Part shown: piece by piece, positions 7,746-13,736 of the stretch
Layout of the letters: the number at the start of each line of letters is the position of its first letter
Position numbering within the stretch: position 1 is the first letter of the stretch
DNA from: Candidatus Woesearchaeota archaeon
Lineage (GTDB): Archaea > Nanobdellota > Nanobdellia > Woesearchaeales > GW2011-AR4
Reading direction: 5' to 3'
Assembly (NCBI GenBank): GCA_016784195.1
Contig: JADHVE010000024.1
Coordinates: forward strand, 1-16,658
Length of the DNA stretch: 16,658 bases
The notes under the pieces: generated by a model
Seen by the model: the letters and a program-made list of their open reading frames with translations, nothing else
The model's database searches: none
Told to the model about the DNA's origin: nothing
Program-made: the position numbers and the translations under genes

Positions 7746-7761
7746 CGAAAAGTTTATATAC
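7746..7761 (+). promoter_or_regulatory. Strong archaeal BRE/TATA promoter of the 428-residue surface protein
   Basis: CGAAAAGTTTATATAC is close to the textbook archaeal BRE plus TATA box. Transcription would begin near 7782, giving a leader of about 45 bases that includes GGGGGT at 7813-7818, nine bases before the ATG at 7828. GGGGGT is a G-U wobble variant of GGAGGT. The box quality suggests high expression, as expected for a surface protein. Confidence 0.75.
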
Positions 7762-7827
7762 TAGTTGAATAAAATTATATAAATCATCTGAAAACTATCA
7801 ATAAAAACGATTGGGGGTAAAATAAAA

Positions 7828-9114
7828 ATGAAAAATAGATTTGGTTTTTTAACAATGTTTCTAGTTAGTTTAATTGCTGTTTGCGGTATTGCAAATGCAT
7901 TGAATGTTGCGGTAGATGAGGTTAAAATTAATGGAGATGTTTTAACACAGACTTCTACTAATAAGATTTATGATTTTGAAAAAGATCAGGACATCGCAGT
8001 TAAAGTGAGGGTTACTGCAAATGAAAATATTAATGATGTTCAGATTGAGGCTTCATTAAGAGGCTATGACCACAATGATTTAATGGAAGACATCACAAAT
8101 GTTTTTAATATGAAATCAGGTGTGACATACACTAAGAATCTGGATATTCCATTAAGGCTGAGGATGGATCAGGACAAATATAAATTAAGGATAAGAATTG
8201 AAGACAGAGACGGAAATACTACCCAGCTGGATTATGAGCTTGATGTTAACACTGAAGAGCATTTACTTGTTATAAGCGATGTTATCTTATCCCCTGAGAA
8301 TGAGGTTAGGGCAGGAAGAGCTTTGCTTGCTTCGGTAAGATTAAGGAACTACGGAGAAGACGATGAAAAAGATGTCAGAGTTAAGGTAAGCGTGCCTGAG
8401 CTGGGAATGTCAGCAACTACTATTATTGATGAGATTGAAAAAGAAGGAGATGATGATGATTCAATAACCACTGAAGAGCTTTGGCTTGACAGGATTCCTT
8501 TAGATGCAAAAACCGGCGAATATATGCTGAGGGTCGAAGTAGATTATCATGATGGTGACGAAAGAGAAGTAAAAGAAATGATGATAAGAGTAAGAAGCAC
8601 ATGTGATGATGACCCTTTTTCATGTGAATCCAAGAAAGAGACAGAAAAGACAATTATAACTTTGGCAGCTGACGCACAGACAGCAATCCAAGGCGGAGCA
8701 GAAGCTGTTTATCCAATAACCATAACCAATGAGGGTGCAGGAGCGAAGACTTATATTATAAGTGCAGAAGGCGCTAACTGGGCAACATTCAGAGTAAGCC
8801 CTTCAAATGTTTTAATGGTTGGAGCAGGCGAAAGTAAGGCTGTAAATGTTTATGTTGCAGCTGGAAAAGATGCACCTGTTGGAGAGCAAACCTTCTCTAT
8901 AACAGTACACAGCGGAGAAAAAACCCTGAAAGAAGTTCCAATGAAAGTAACTGTTGCTCAAGGCAAGACTGCATGGAGCACAGTGAAGAAAGGCCTGGAA
9001 GTAGGCTTAGTTGTACTGGTAGTTTTACTGGTAATTGTAGGGTTAGTGATCGGCTTTAACAAGCTAAAAGGCGAAGAAGAGAATACCAAAGAAGAAGGTG
9101 AAACTTACTATTAG
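7828..9114 (+). CDS. Secreted membrane-anchored protein with tandem Ig-like domains
   Basis: The protein has 428 residues and I do not recognise a named gene. It has a signal peptide (about 1-24, ending A-N-A), three beta-rich regions of about 100-115 residues, one C-terminal membrane segment (about 388-410) and a short acidic tail rich in Glu. Region 2 (about 146-258) looks like a CARDB-type domain, with the L-R-N-Y-G turn at 172-176. Region 3 (about 275-378) looks like an NEW3/CARDB-type domain and has the Y-x5-G-x2-W signature (Y309, G315, W318). Only one N-x-S/T site (N130) is evident. The layout fits an extracellular protein standing on the membrane, possibly an S-layer-associated stalk or scaffold. 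The strong promoter implies abundant product. The next gene encodes related domains and follows after 71 bases. Function is unknown. Confidence 0.85.
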   Translation: MKNRFGFLTMFLVSLIAVCGIANALNVAVDEVKINGDVLTQTSTNKIYDFEKDQDIAVKVRVTANENINDVQIEASLRGYDHNDLMEDITNVFNMKSGVTYTKNLDIPLRLRMDQDKYKLRIRIEDRDGNTTQLDYELDVNTEEHLLVISDVILSPENEVRAGRALLASVRLRNYGEDDEKDVRVKVSVPELGMSATTIIDEIEKEGDDDDSITTEELWLDRIPLDAKTGEYMLRVEVDYHDGDEREVKEMMIRVRSTCDDDPFSCESKKETEKTIITLAADAQTAIQGGAEAVYPITITNEGAGAKTYIISAEGANWATFRVSPSNVLMVGAGESKAVNVYVAAGKDAPVGEQTFSITVHSGEKTLKEVPMKVTVAQGKTAWSTVKKGLEVGLVVLVVLLVIVGLVIGFNKLKGEEENTKEEGETYY

Positions 9115-9160
9115 TTTCTTTTTTTCTATTTCTTTTTTAATTAAGTTTTTATTTTCGTTT
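9115..9160 (+). terminator. T-rich tract after the 428-residue gene
   Basis: The stop codon is followed at once by TTTCTTTTTTTC, TTTCTTTTTT and further T-runs. This is the kind of U-rich stretch at which archaeal RNA polymerase stops. It may only partly terminate, since no clear promoter is seen before the next gene. It could lower expression of the downstream gene relative to the first. Confidence 0.55.
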
Positions 9161-9185
9161 GTCTCCCTAGGAGGAATATACTAAA

Positions 9186-11468
9186 ATGAGTAAAAAAATA
9201 ATCCTCTGTTCCATATTTTTTCTTTTGCTAGCTTTGAATGCTATGGCCCAGGAAGATTTTGAGATTACCTTTGAGGATAAAATTGATTTATGCCCCTGCT
9301 CTAATCAGGGATATCCGGTTTACATTCAAAATAAAGGAACTGTTAAAAGCACTTATAGCGTTAGTTTTGCAGGAAGTGCTGCTAAATGGGCTGAAGTCCC
9401 TAAAAGATTCAGCATCAACCCAGGTGTTATGAGCTATTTTTTTGTGTATATCAATTCTGACTGTAATATAAAAGGGAGTTATGAGCTGGATGTTCTTATC
9501 CAAACAAGCTCTGGTGTGATTAAAGCTGTAAAACAGGATCTTAATTTTATTGAATGCTATAAATCTGATATTGAATTTGGAGATGTTTTTAAGCTAGAAG
9601 AAGGGCAGATAAGTGCGTCATTTTCAAAACATACCGGAACTTATGATATTTGTGAAAAAGAAAAAAAAATATTGCCTGTTTTAATCACAAATAAGGAAAG
9701 CTATGGCAATAGCTACATTTTGAGCTTAATTGGCGCAGATTGGGCAAAATTAAATGCTGATAAAGTTAGTTTAGACGGAAATAAAAAAGGTCTGGTTCTT
9801 ATCGAGTTAAATCCCGAAGAAGGCAGTTCAAAGGATTATAAACTGAAATTCGAAACTTTAACAGAATTAGGCAATATAAAAAGAAGTGAAGAAATTGAGA
9901 TTAAAGTTGATAAATGCTACGGGCTGGAGATTAATTTAGAGAAAGAAGAGGATGTTATCTGTAGTGAAGAAGAGACGAGTTATGATGTAACAATTGAGAA
10001 TGACGGCATATTAAGCGAGAGAGTTAATTTAAGCTCTAATTTGGACTGGGCAATATTTGGTTTTAGCGGAGCAAAAGATAATTTAACTAACTCAACTTCG
10101 ATTGAGGGTGCTGCTGTATTGGGTGGAAATAAGGAAACAATATCAAAATTAACTTTAAAGCCCGAGAATATTTCCGGAGTTTTTGATGTTGAAATTAAGG
10201 GTGGTGTCTTAGGTCAAGAAATTGAGGCCAGGGATAAAATAAGAGTAAATGTTATGCCAAAAGAAGAGTGCTATAAAACAGCTATTTCTGTAAAGAATAA
10301 TATTGTTAATTATTACAGCGAGGAATATTATAATATTGAGGTTGCTAATGAAGGCTCAAAGAAATCTTCTTATTATGTTGATGTTGAAGGGCCTTTGTGG
10401 GTGACTATAAGTCCTGATGTTTTGGAGTTAAATCCCGGGCAGAGAGGCAATTTAAATCTTCATGTTAATCCTGATGAAGAAACTGAATCAGACATTTACA
10501 ACGTAATCTTAAAATTAAATTTTGGCGATGCTAAACATTCAGAAGACATCAATATAAAATTAATAAAAGAGAATAAAGTAATCAAGAATATTAAATGGTT
10601 TTTAAGATACTACCAATTTTATATTTATTTAATTGTTTTTTTAGTAATCTTAATTTTTATGCTTATGCAGCCCATTAAAAAAAAGATCAATAAAATAAAG
10701 AAAAATCGTGAAAAGCGTAAAATACAAAGAGAGAAGAAAAAGCAGAGAGAAGAGAAAAGAAAAGAGAAAGAAGAGGAGAAAGCGAAGATTAAGGAAGAGA
10801 AGAAAGCCAAAAAAGAAAAAGAAAGATTAAACAAAGAGGAAGAAGAGAAAAGAAAAAAAGAACTGGAAGAGAAAACAATAAAGGAAGAGAAGAAAGCAGA
10901 AAAATTAGCAAAAAAGAAAAGAAAAGGTTTCTTTAAAAGACATTTAATCTGGTTTATTGTTCTGCCTGTTTTGGTAATTATCTGCTTACTAGTATTTTTG
11001 AGCTCTTATTTTAATTGGATAGATTATTCTGCTTTATTTTCTATAAGTTACTCTGACATATTTTCAACTGTATCTGGCGGTTTGAAAAGCGCATGGGCAT
11101 ATAGTTATTATATATTTATTGCGCTGGTTTTCTTGATTTTGATCATCTTTTTTTTTCATACTTTGGAGGATAAAGAGAAAAAGCCAGAAGCAAAGAGAAA
11201 GGCAAAAGAAGAAAAAAAGACAATAAAAGAAGAGAAGAAAACAGAGAAAAGAAAAAAGAAAGGAAAGTTTTCAAAATTTTTTAAATCCGTTTATCTCAAA
11301 ATTTTTTTGATTATTTTTATTTTGTCAATAATCAGTTTGGCTGTTTATTATTACTTTTATGACTATGTGAAAGAATTTTTTGTTTTGTACTCTTATTATA
11401 TCATAATTGGCGCGGTGCTTTTGGGGATAATAATCCTGTTTATGAGATTTTACAAGCCCGATAATTGA
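9186..11468 (+). CDS. Multi-Ig-domain surface protein with five membrane segments and Lys/Glu-rich cytoplasmic linkers
   Basis: The protein has 760 residues and an unusual layout; no named family is recognised for the whole. A signal peptide (1-21, ending A-M-A) is followed by four Ig-like domains of about 100-118 residues (24-124, 128-244, 245-362, 363-460). Domain junctions carry C-Y (124, 244, 362), with another cysteine 15-32 residues into domains 2 and 3 (156, 259), suggesting a disulfide near the start of each. Membrane segments lie at about 476-495, 587-607, 641-658, 703-724 and 735-754. Linkers at 496-585 and 659-700 are almost purely Lys, Glu and Arg and should be cytoplasmic coiled coils. 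Basic F-F-K/R motifs (581-585 and 694-700) precede segments 2 and 4. About four N-x-S/T sites are in the ectodomain (281, 299, 302, 328). AGGAGG at 9169-9174 supports the start. It could link the cell coat to the cytoplasm. Confidence 0.85.
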   Translation: MSKKIILCSIFFLLLALNAMAQEDFEITFEDKIDLCPCSNQGYPVYIQNKGTVKSTYSVSFAGSAAKWAEVPKRFSINPGVMSYFFVYINSDCNIKGSYELDVLIQTSSGVIKAVKQDLNFIECYKSDIEFGDVFKLEEGQISASFSKHTGTYDICEKEKKILPVLITNKESYGNSYILSLIGADWAKLNADKVSLDGNKKGLVLIELNPEEGSSKDYKLKFETLTELGNIKRSEEIEIKVDKCYGLEINLEKEEDVICSEEETSYDVTIENDGILSERVNLSSNLDWAIFGFSGAKDNLTNSTSIEGAAVLGGNKETISKLTLKPENISGVFDVEIKGGVLGQEIEARDKIRVNVMPKEECYKTAISVKNNIVNYYSEEYYNIEVANEGSKKSSYYVDVEGPLWVTISPDVLELNPGQRGNLNLHVNPDEETESDIYNVILKLNFGDAKHSEDINIKLIKENKVIKNIKWFLRYYQFYIYLIVFLVILIFMLMQPIKKKINKIKKNREKRKIQREKKKQREEKRKEKEEEKAKIKEEKKAKKEKERLNKEEEEKRKKELEEKTIKEEKKAEKLAKKKRKGFFKRHLIWFIVLPVLVIICLLVFLSSYFNWIDYSALFSISYSDIFSTVSGGLKSAWAYSYYIFIALVFLILIIFFFHTLEDKEKKPEAKRKAKEEKKTIKEEKKTEKRKKKGKFSKFFKSVYLKIFLIIFILSIISLAVYYYFYDYVKEFFVLYSYYIIIGAVLLGIIILFMRFYKPDN

Positions 11469-11493
11469 TTTCTTGATGGGAGAAGAGAAATAA

Positions 11494-12651
11494 TCATATC
11501 TTTATCAGTCCTGTCAATTCTAAAACTTTGTATAATAAACCCAGAATAAACATTAATATCAAAATAAATCCAAGAAAATTATGCTTGATGGTGTATTCCG
11601 GTTTTCTGTTTCCATACTTCTTTGCTTTGAAGTATATCAATACTATAAAGATTGCTGCTAAGCTGCCTCCAAACGTACCTGTAATGTCAAGCACTTTAAA
11701 GAAGGCATTTTTTATATCTGATGTTATTATAATCAAGGCCATAATAAGCGGAATAAAGCATGCTATTATTGAAGATGTAAATGGCTTTAATCTGAAGTCG
11801 AACATGTATGTTTCTTTTAAGGCAAGGGCAACTCCGATAAATGAGGTAGCTATTGTTAAAATTCCGAAAACTACCCCTAATAAAAGCATTTTATAGCCTA
11901 GAACTTCGCTTAAACCGAGTATTGCGCCGTCTGTTACAGTGGAAGATGCGCCGACAACCACTAAGGCAAATACTATATATATTATAATGGGGATTGTAGA
12001 TCCAATGATGATTGCTTTTTTCATTACTTTTTCATTGTTTTTTAATTCTTCCCTGATTTCAGGTATAGCTGCTACCCCAAAAAATGCAAATAAGATAACT
12101 CCATAAGGTATGAATATATTTTTTAATTCAAATGAGGCTAGGTTTTGCTGGTTGATGTTTGGAAGAGCAAAAATTAAAATTGCAAAAATGATTAAAATAA
12201 AGAAAACGCACATTAACAATTCGCTTTTTTCTATTACTCTTAGCCCTATAAATACTAAGATGCTGAATACTGTAAAAAAAATTATTGAGTAGGCTAAAGG
12301 GGTTCCTCCTAAGGTTGGTGTTAATAAGGCAGACAAAAATTGGCCACCTTTTACTATGTAGGCACTTAAAGCTCCATAGAGACCTATAGTTATGAAAATA
12401 GCCATTAGGTATTTTCCTTCTTTGCCGTAATACTTATTTGCGTATCCGGTTAATTGATGGCTGCCTTTGGTTCTTAATGCAATTTCTCCTGTGTACAGGT
12501 TGAGGAAGAGGATTGCAATGCCTATTAATATGAGGTCTATCAAGCCAGTTAGGAAGCCTGCTTTTGCCATAACATAAGGTATGCCTAAGACTCCTGCACC
12601 AATGATAAATCCTGTTAAGGTTGCTATTGCTGCCAGAAAATGTTTTGCCAT
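11494..12651 (-). CDS. Amino acid permease, aromatic/hydroxy amino acid (Trp_Tyr_perm) type
   Basis: The protein has 385 residues and is almost entirely hydrophobic, with about eleven membrane segments. The first segment has G-A-G-V-L-G-I-P-Y (18-26), the unwound substrate-binding helix typical of the APC superfamily branch that includes tryptophan/tyrosine permeases and SLC38-like carriers. It should import amino acids by ion coupling; the exact substrate is not readable. The ATG at 12651 has no Shine-Dalgarno, and a TATA box lies about 26 bases before it, so the message is probably leaderless. Its 3' end is convergent with the 760-residue surface gene, 25 bases apart. Its upstream neighbour on the same strand is a tRNA-Trp gene. 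A scavenging carrier would fit a host-dependent or auxotrophic DPANN cell, which is an inference. Confidence 0.88.
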   Translation of the reverse strand: MAKHFLAAIATLTGFIIGAGVLGIPYVMAKAGFLTGLIDLILIGIAILFLNLYTGEIALRTKGSHQLTGYANKYYGKEGKYLMAIFITIGLYGALSAYIVKGGQFLSALLTPTLGGTPLAYSIIFFTVFSILVFIGLRVIEKSELLMCVFFILIIFAILIFALPNINQQNLASFELKNIFIPYGVILFAFFGVAAIPEIREELKNNEKVMKKAIIIGSTIPIIIYIVFALVVVGASSTVTDGAILGLSEVLGYKMLLLGVVFGILTIATSFIGVALALKETYMFDFRLKPFTSSIIACFIPLIMALIIITSDIKNAFFKVLDITGTFGGSLAAIFIVLIYFKAKKYGNRKPEYTIKHNFLGFILILMFILGLLYKVLELTGLIKI

Positions 12652-12672
12652 TTTTGTTTTTATGTGATAGAT

Positions 12673-12682
12673 ATTATTTAAA
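12673..12682 (-). promoter_or_regulatory. TATA box of the permease gene, leaderless spacing
   Basis: On the minus strand TTTAAATAAT is centred about 26 bases before the ATG at 12651, with an A/C-rich stretch just upstream (CAAAAACC). That spacing puts transcription start at or next to the start codon, in agreement with the absence of a Shine-Dalgarno. Confidence 0.65.
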
Positions 12683-12790
12683 GGTTTTTGAAATATGGCT
12701 TTAGTTTTGTAGTCTTACGAGAAACAAAGGAGCTCACTGGCGGTTTAATGGCAAGGACGCAACTAACACTTGAAATAGAAAGATAATAAG
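12683..12790. other. Spacer between permease promoter and tRNA-Trp, no gene seen
   Basis: The stretch is less AT-rich than other spacers and contains AGCTCACTGGCGG and GGCAAGGACGC. I looked for a second tRNA and for C/D-box elements on both strands and found none. It is the 3' flank of the tRNA gene. Confidence 0.5.
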
Positions 12791-12913
12791 TGGGGACATT
12801 GGGATTTGAACCCAAATCCGAGGCTGACTTCAAGGGGAATTTTTTCATTGCCTTAAGGCTCATATTTCCATTTGCTGGAGGCCCCTATTCTAGCCAGGTT
12901 GAACTATGTCCCC
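12791..12913 (-). tRNA. tRNA-Trp(CCA) with a 49-nt intron
   Basis: The minus strand folds as a full tRNA. The acceptor GGGGACA pairs with TGTCCCC; discriminator is A and no CCA is encoded. D-arm is GTTC/GAAT with a ten-base loop containing GG; anticodon stem is GGGGC/GCCTC; loop is C-T-CCA-G-A; variable region is GGAT; T-arm is TTGGG-TTCAAAT-CCCAA. Exon 1 is 12875-12913 and exon 2 is 12791-12825. The intron (12826-12874) lies between positions 37 and 38, the common archaeal site. It holds a GCC-TTAA-GGC hairpin and a GGAA/TTCC pairing. The central four-base helix of a bulge-helix-bulge would be CTCC against GAAG with one C-A mismatch, so the splice motif looks relaxed. The tRNA decodes UGG. 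Confidence 0.93.
12826..12874 (-). other. Intron of tRNA-Trp
   Basis: These 49 bases interrupt the anticodon loop after G37. They are removed by the archaeal splicing endonuclease. At this length and without clear C and D boxes the intron does not look like the long euryarchaeal tRNA-Trp introns that guide 2'-O-methylation. Confidence 0.85.
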
Positions 12914-12936
12914 TGTTAAGTTATAGAAGTTTCATC

Positions 12937-12950
12937 ATTATTTAAAATTA
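12937..12950 (-). promoter_or_regulatory. TATA box of tRNA-Trp
   Basis: The minus strand reads TAATTTTAAATAAT, centred about 30 bases before the mature 5' end at 12913. Transcription start would be a few bases before the tRNA. Confidence 0.6.
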
Positions 12951-13012
12951 TTGTTTTATTCCCGATAAAAAAAGTCAATTAAAAAACAATCCAATGAAAA
13001 TCAAAGATACTT

Positions 13013-13082
13013 GGAAATTGAAGATTTCCTGTATTTCCTGAAAATCAAAAGATTTTCAAGTTTTTGAGCAAAGCTCAAAAAC
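13013..13082. repeat. Three tandem perfect hairpins between tRNA-Trp and the DUF192 gene
   Basis: Three inverted repeats lie close together: GGAAAT/ATTTCC (13013-13029, six-base arms, five-base loop), TGAAAATC/GATTTTCA (13039-13058, eight-base arms, AAAA loop) and GTTTTTGAGC/GCTCAAAAAC (13060-13082, ten-base arms, AAA loop). Arm length increases left to right. TGAAAATCAAA also occurs at 12995-13005. The element lies past the 3' end of the DUF192 gene and before the tRNA promoter. The rest of 12951-13154 shows no gene, only A-rich DNA. Confidence 0.8.
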
Positions 13083-13154
13083 AATAAAAAAACACCAATA
13101 GAAGAGTATTCAATGGTTAAATTTTATTAACTAAAAAATTAACAAAAAACAAAA

Positions 13155-13493
13155 TTAAAAAATAATCTTATCGTTTATTTTTGTCTTTGATTTTTTTATT
13201 GAATCTTTTGGAAGCTCGATTATATATTTTGATTTTTTTCTTGGGCTGTAGAATGTAAAAGGCTTAAAGTTTTCTTTTATCTCTGCAACAATCTTATTTT
13301 TGTCGAGGAATAAGACCTCTATTGGGAAAAAAACAAAGAACATATGCAATGGGATGATCTTTTCTTTTTTGAAAATAAAGATTAGAGTTTTTGGTTTTGT
13401 CGAGAACATTAAGCCTAGAGTTTTGGAAAAAATATTTTTGCAGATTTTATATTTTTTTTCTAAAATTGTTTTTCTCGTCGTGTTTTTTATCAT
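13155..13493 (-). CDS. DUF192 family protein
   Basis: The protein has 112 residues, near the usual size of a single DUF192 domain. Family landmarks: K-T-L-G-L-M-F near 24-30, I-P-L-H-M-F-F-V-F-F-P-I at 47-58 followed by V-L-F-L-D, F-T-F-Y-S-P-R near 79-85, and a C-terminal I-E-L-P near 91-94. The biochemical function of the family is not established. This copy has no signal peptide or membrane segment and is Lys-rich, so it is probably cytoplasmic. The ATG at 13493 has no Shine-Dalgarno, and a TATA box lies about 27 bases upstream, so the message is likely leaderless. It is divergent from the S-layer-like gene; no functional link is evident. Confidence 0.88.
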   Translation of the reverse strand: MIKNTTRKTILEKKYKICKNIFSKTLGLMFSTKPKTLIFIFKKEKIIPLHMFFVFFPIEVLFLDKNKIVAEIKENFKPFTFYSPRKKSKYIIELPKDSIKKSKTKINDKIIF

Positions 13494-13514
13494 AAGCCAT
13501 TTATTTTTGTTGAA

Positions 13515-13526
13515 GTATAAAAATAT
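13515..13526 (-). promoter_or_regulatory. TATA box of the DUF192 gene, leaderless spacing
   Basis: The minus strand reads ATATTTTTATAC, centred about 27 bases before the start codon at 13493. No ribosome site is present between them. Confidence 0.55.
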
Positions 13527-13568
13527 TTGTAAAATTTGTTTTTATTCTAAAAGAACAACAAAGTTTTA

Positions 13569-13584
13569 AATATGGATTCATATT
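13569..13584. promoter_or_regulatory. Palindrome AATATG-GATT-CATATT, possible operator
   Basis: Perfect six-base arms with a four-base spacer lie in the divergent promoter region between the DUF192 and S-layer-like genes, overlapping a TTTTAAATATG box. It may be a regulator-binding site, but ATAT-rich palindromes also arise by chance in DNA this AT-rich. Confidence 0.35.
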
Positions 13585-13598
13585 CTTAAATCATATTT

Positions 13599-13641
13599 GG
13601 GGGAGGTAGTGATTACAGCAATCAAAAATATCATATTTTAG
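13599..13641 (+). promoter_or_regulatory. Orphan Shine-Dalgarno with a ten-codon GTG reading frame
   Basis: GGGGGAGGT at 13599-13607 is the strongest ribosome site in the window, yet no gene follows. A GTG two bases after it opens a ten-codon frame ending TAG at 13639-13641; the spacing is too short for normal initiation. The frame overlaps the palindrome AAAATAT-C-ATATTTT (13625-13639). It may be a leader peptide, an RNA element or a remnant. Confidence 0.35.
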
Positions 13642-13656
13642 AAACATTTAAATATG
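13641..13656 (+). promoter_or_regulatory. Candidate promoter of the S-layer-like gene
   Basis: GAAACATTTAAATATG has a BRE-like GAAAC and a TATA-like ATTTAAATAT. It would start transcription near 13677, a leader of about 60 bases that includes GAGGGGT at 13726-13732. A second box (TTTATAAAT near 13703) is too close, as its transcript would lack the ribosome site. Confidence 0.55.
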
Positions 13657-13736
13657 ATTAAAAAAATAATTTTTAAAATACATACATTACTGTATAATTT
13701 TATAAATCCAACATAAAATTAAAGAGAGGGGTAATC

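Larger units (their letters stand above)
7232..7827. other. 596-bp AT-rich intergenic region between divergent gene blocks
   Basis: No convincing gene lies here in any frame. It separates the minus-strand glycosylation cluster from the plus-strand surface-protein genes. The right third holds two good plus-strand BRE/TATA boxes (listed separately). A further plus-strand box, CGAAAATAAAAAATATTTAAC at about 7464-7484, is followed by about 50 mixed-composition bases and T-runs at 7531-7570. That could be a short untranslated transcript, though no known RNA family is recognised. Confidence 0.6.

Noticed and set aside
10680..10930. Purine-rich, repeat-like stretch as a DNA repeat or assembly artefact
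   Set aside because: The frame stays open through it and the codons vary, so it is explained by selection for a Lys/Glu coiled coil rather than by tandem DNA duplication.
12678..12863. Minus-strand 61-codon frame
   Set aside because: It overlaps the tRNA-Trp intron and 3' exon and resembles no protein family.
12826..12874. Box C/D guide RNA inside the tRNA intron
   Set aside because: ATATGAG and CAATGAA are only weak C-box resemblances and no CUGA D box is present.
13060..13082. Bacterial-type intrinsic terminator
   Set aside because: The arms are AT-rich, no T-run follows in a consistent orientation and archaeal polymerase does not require a hairpin.
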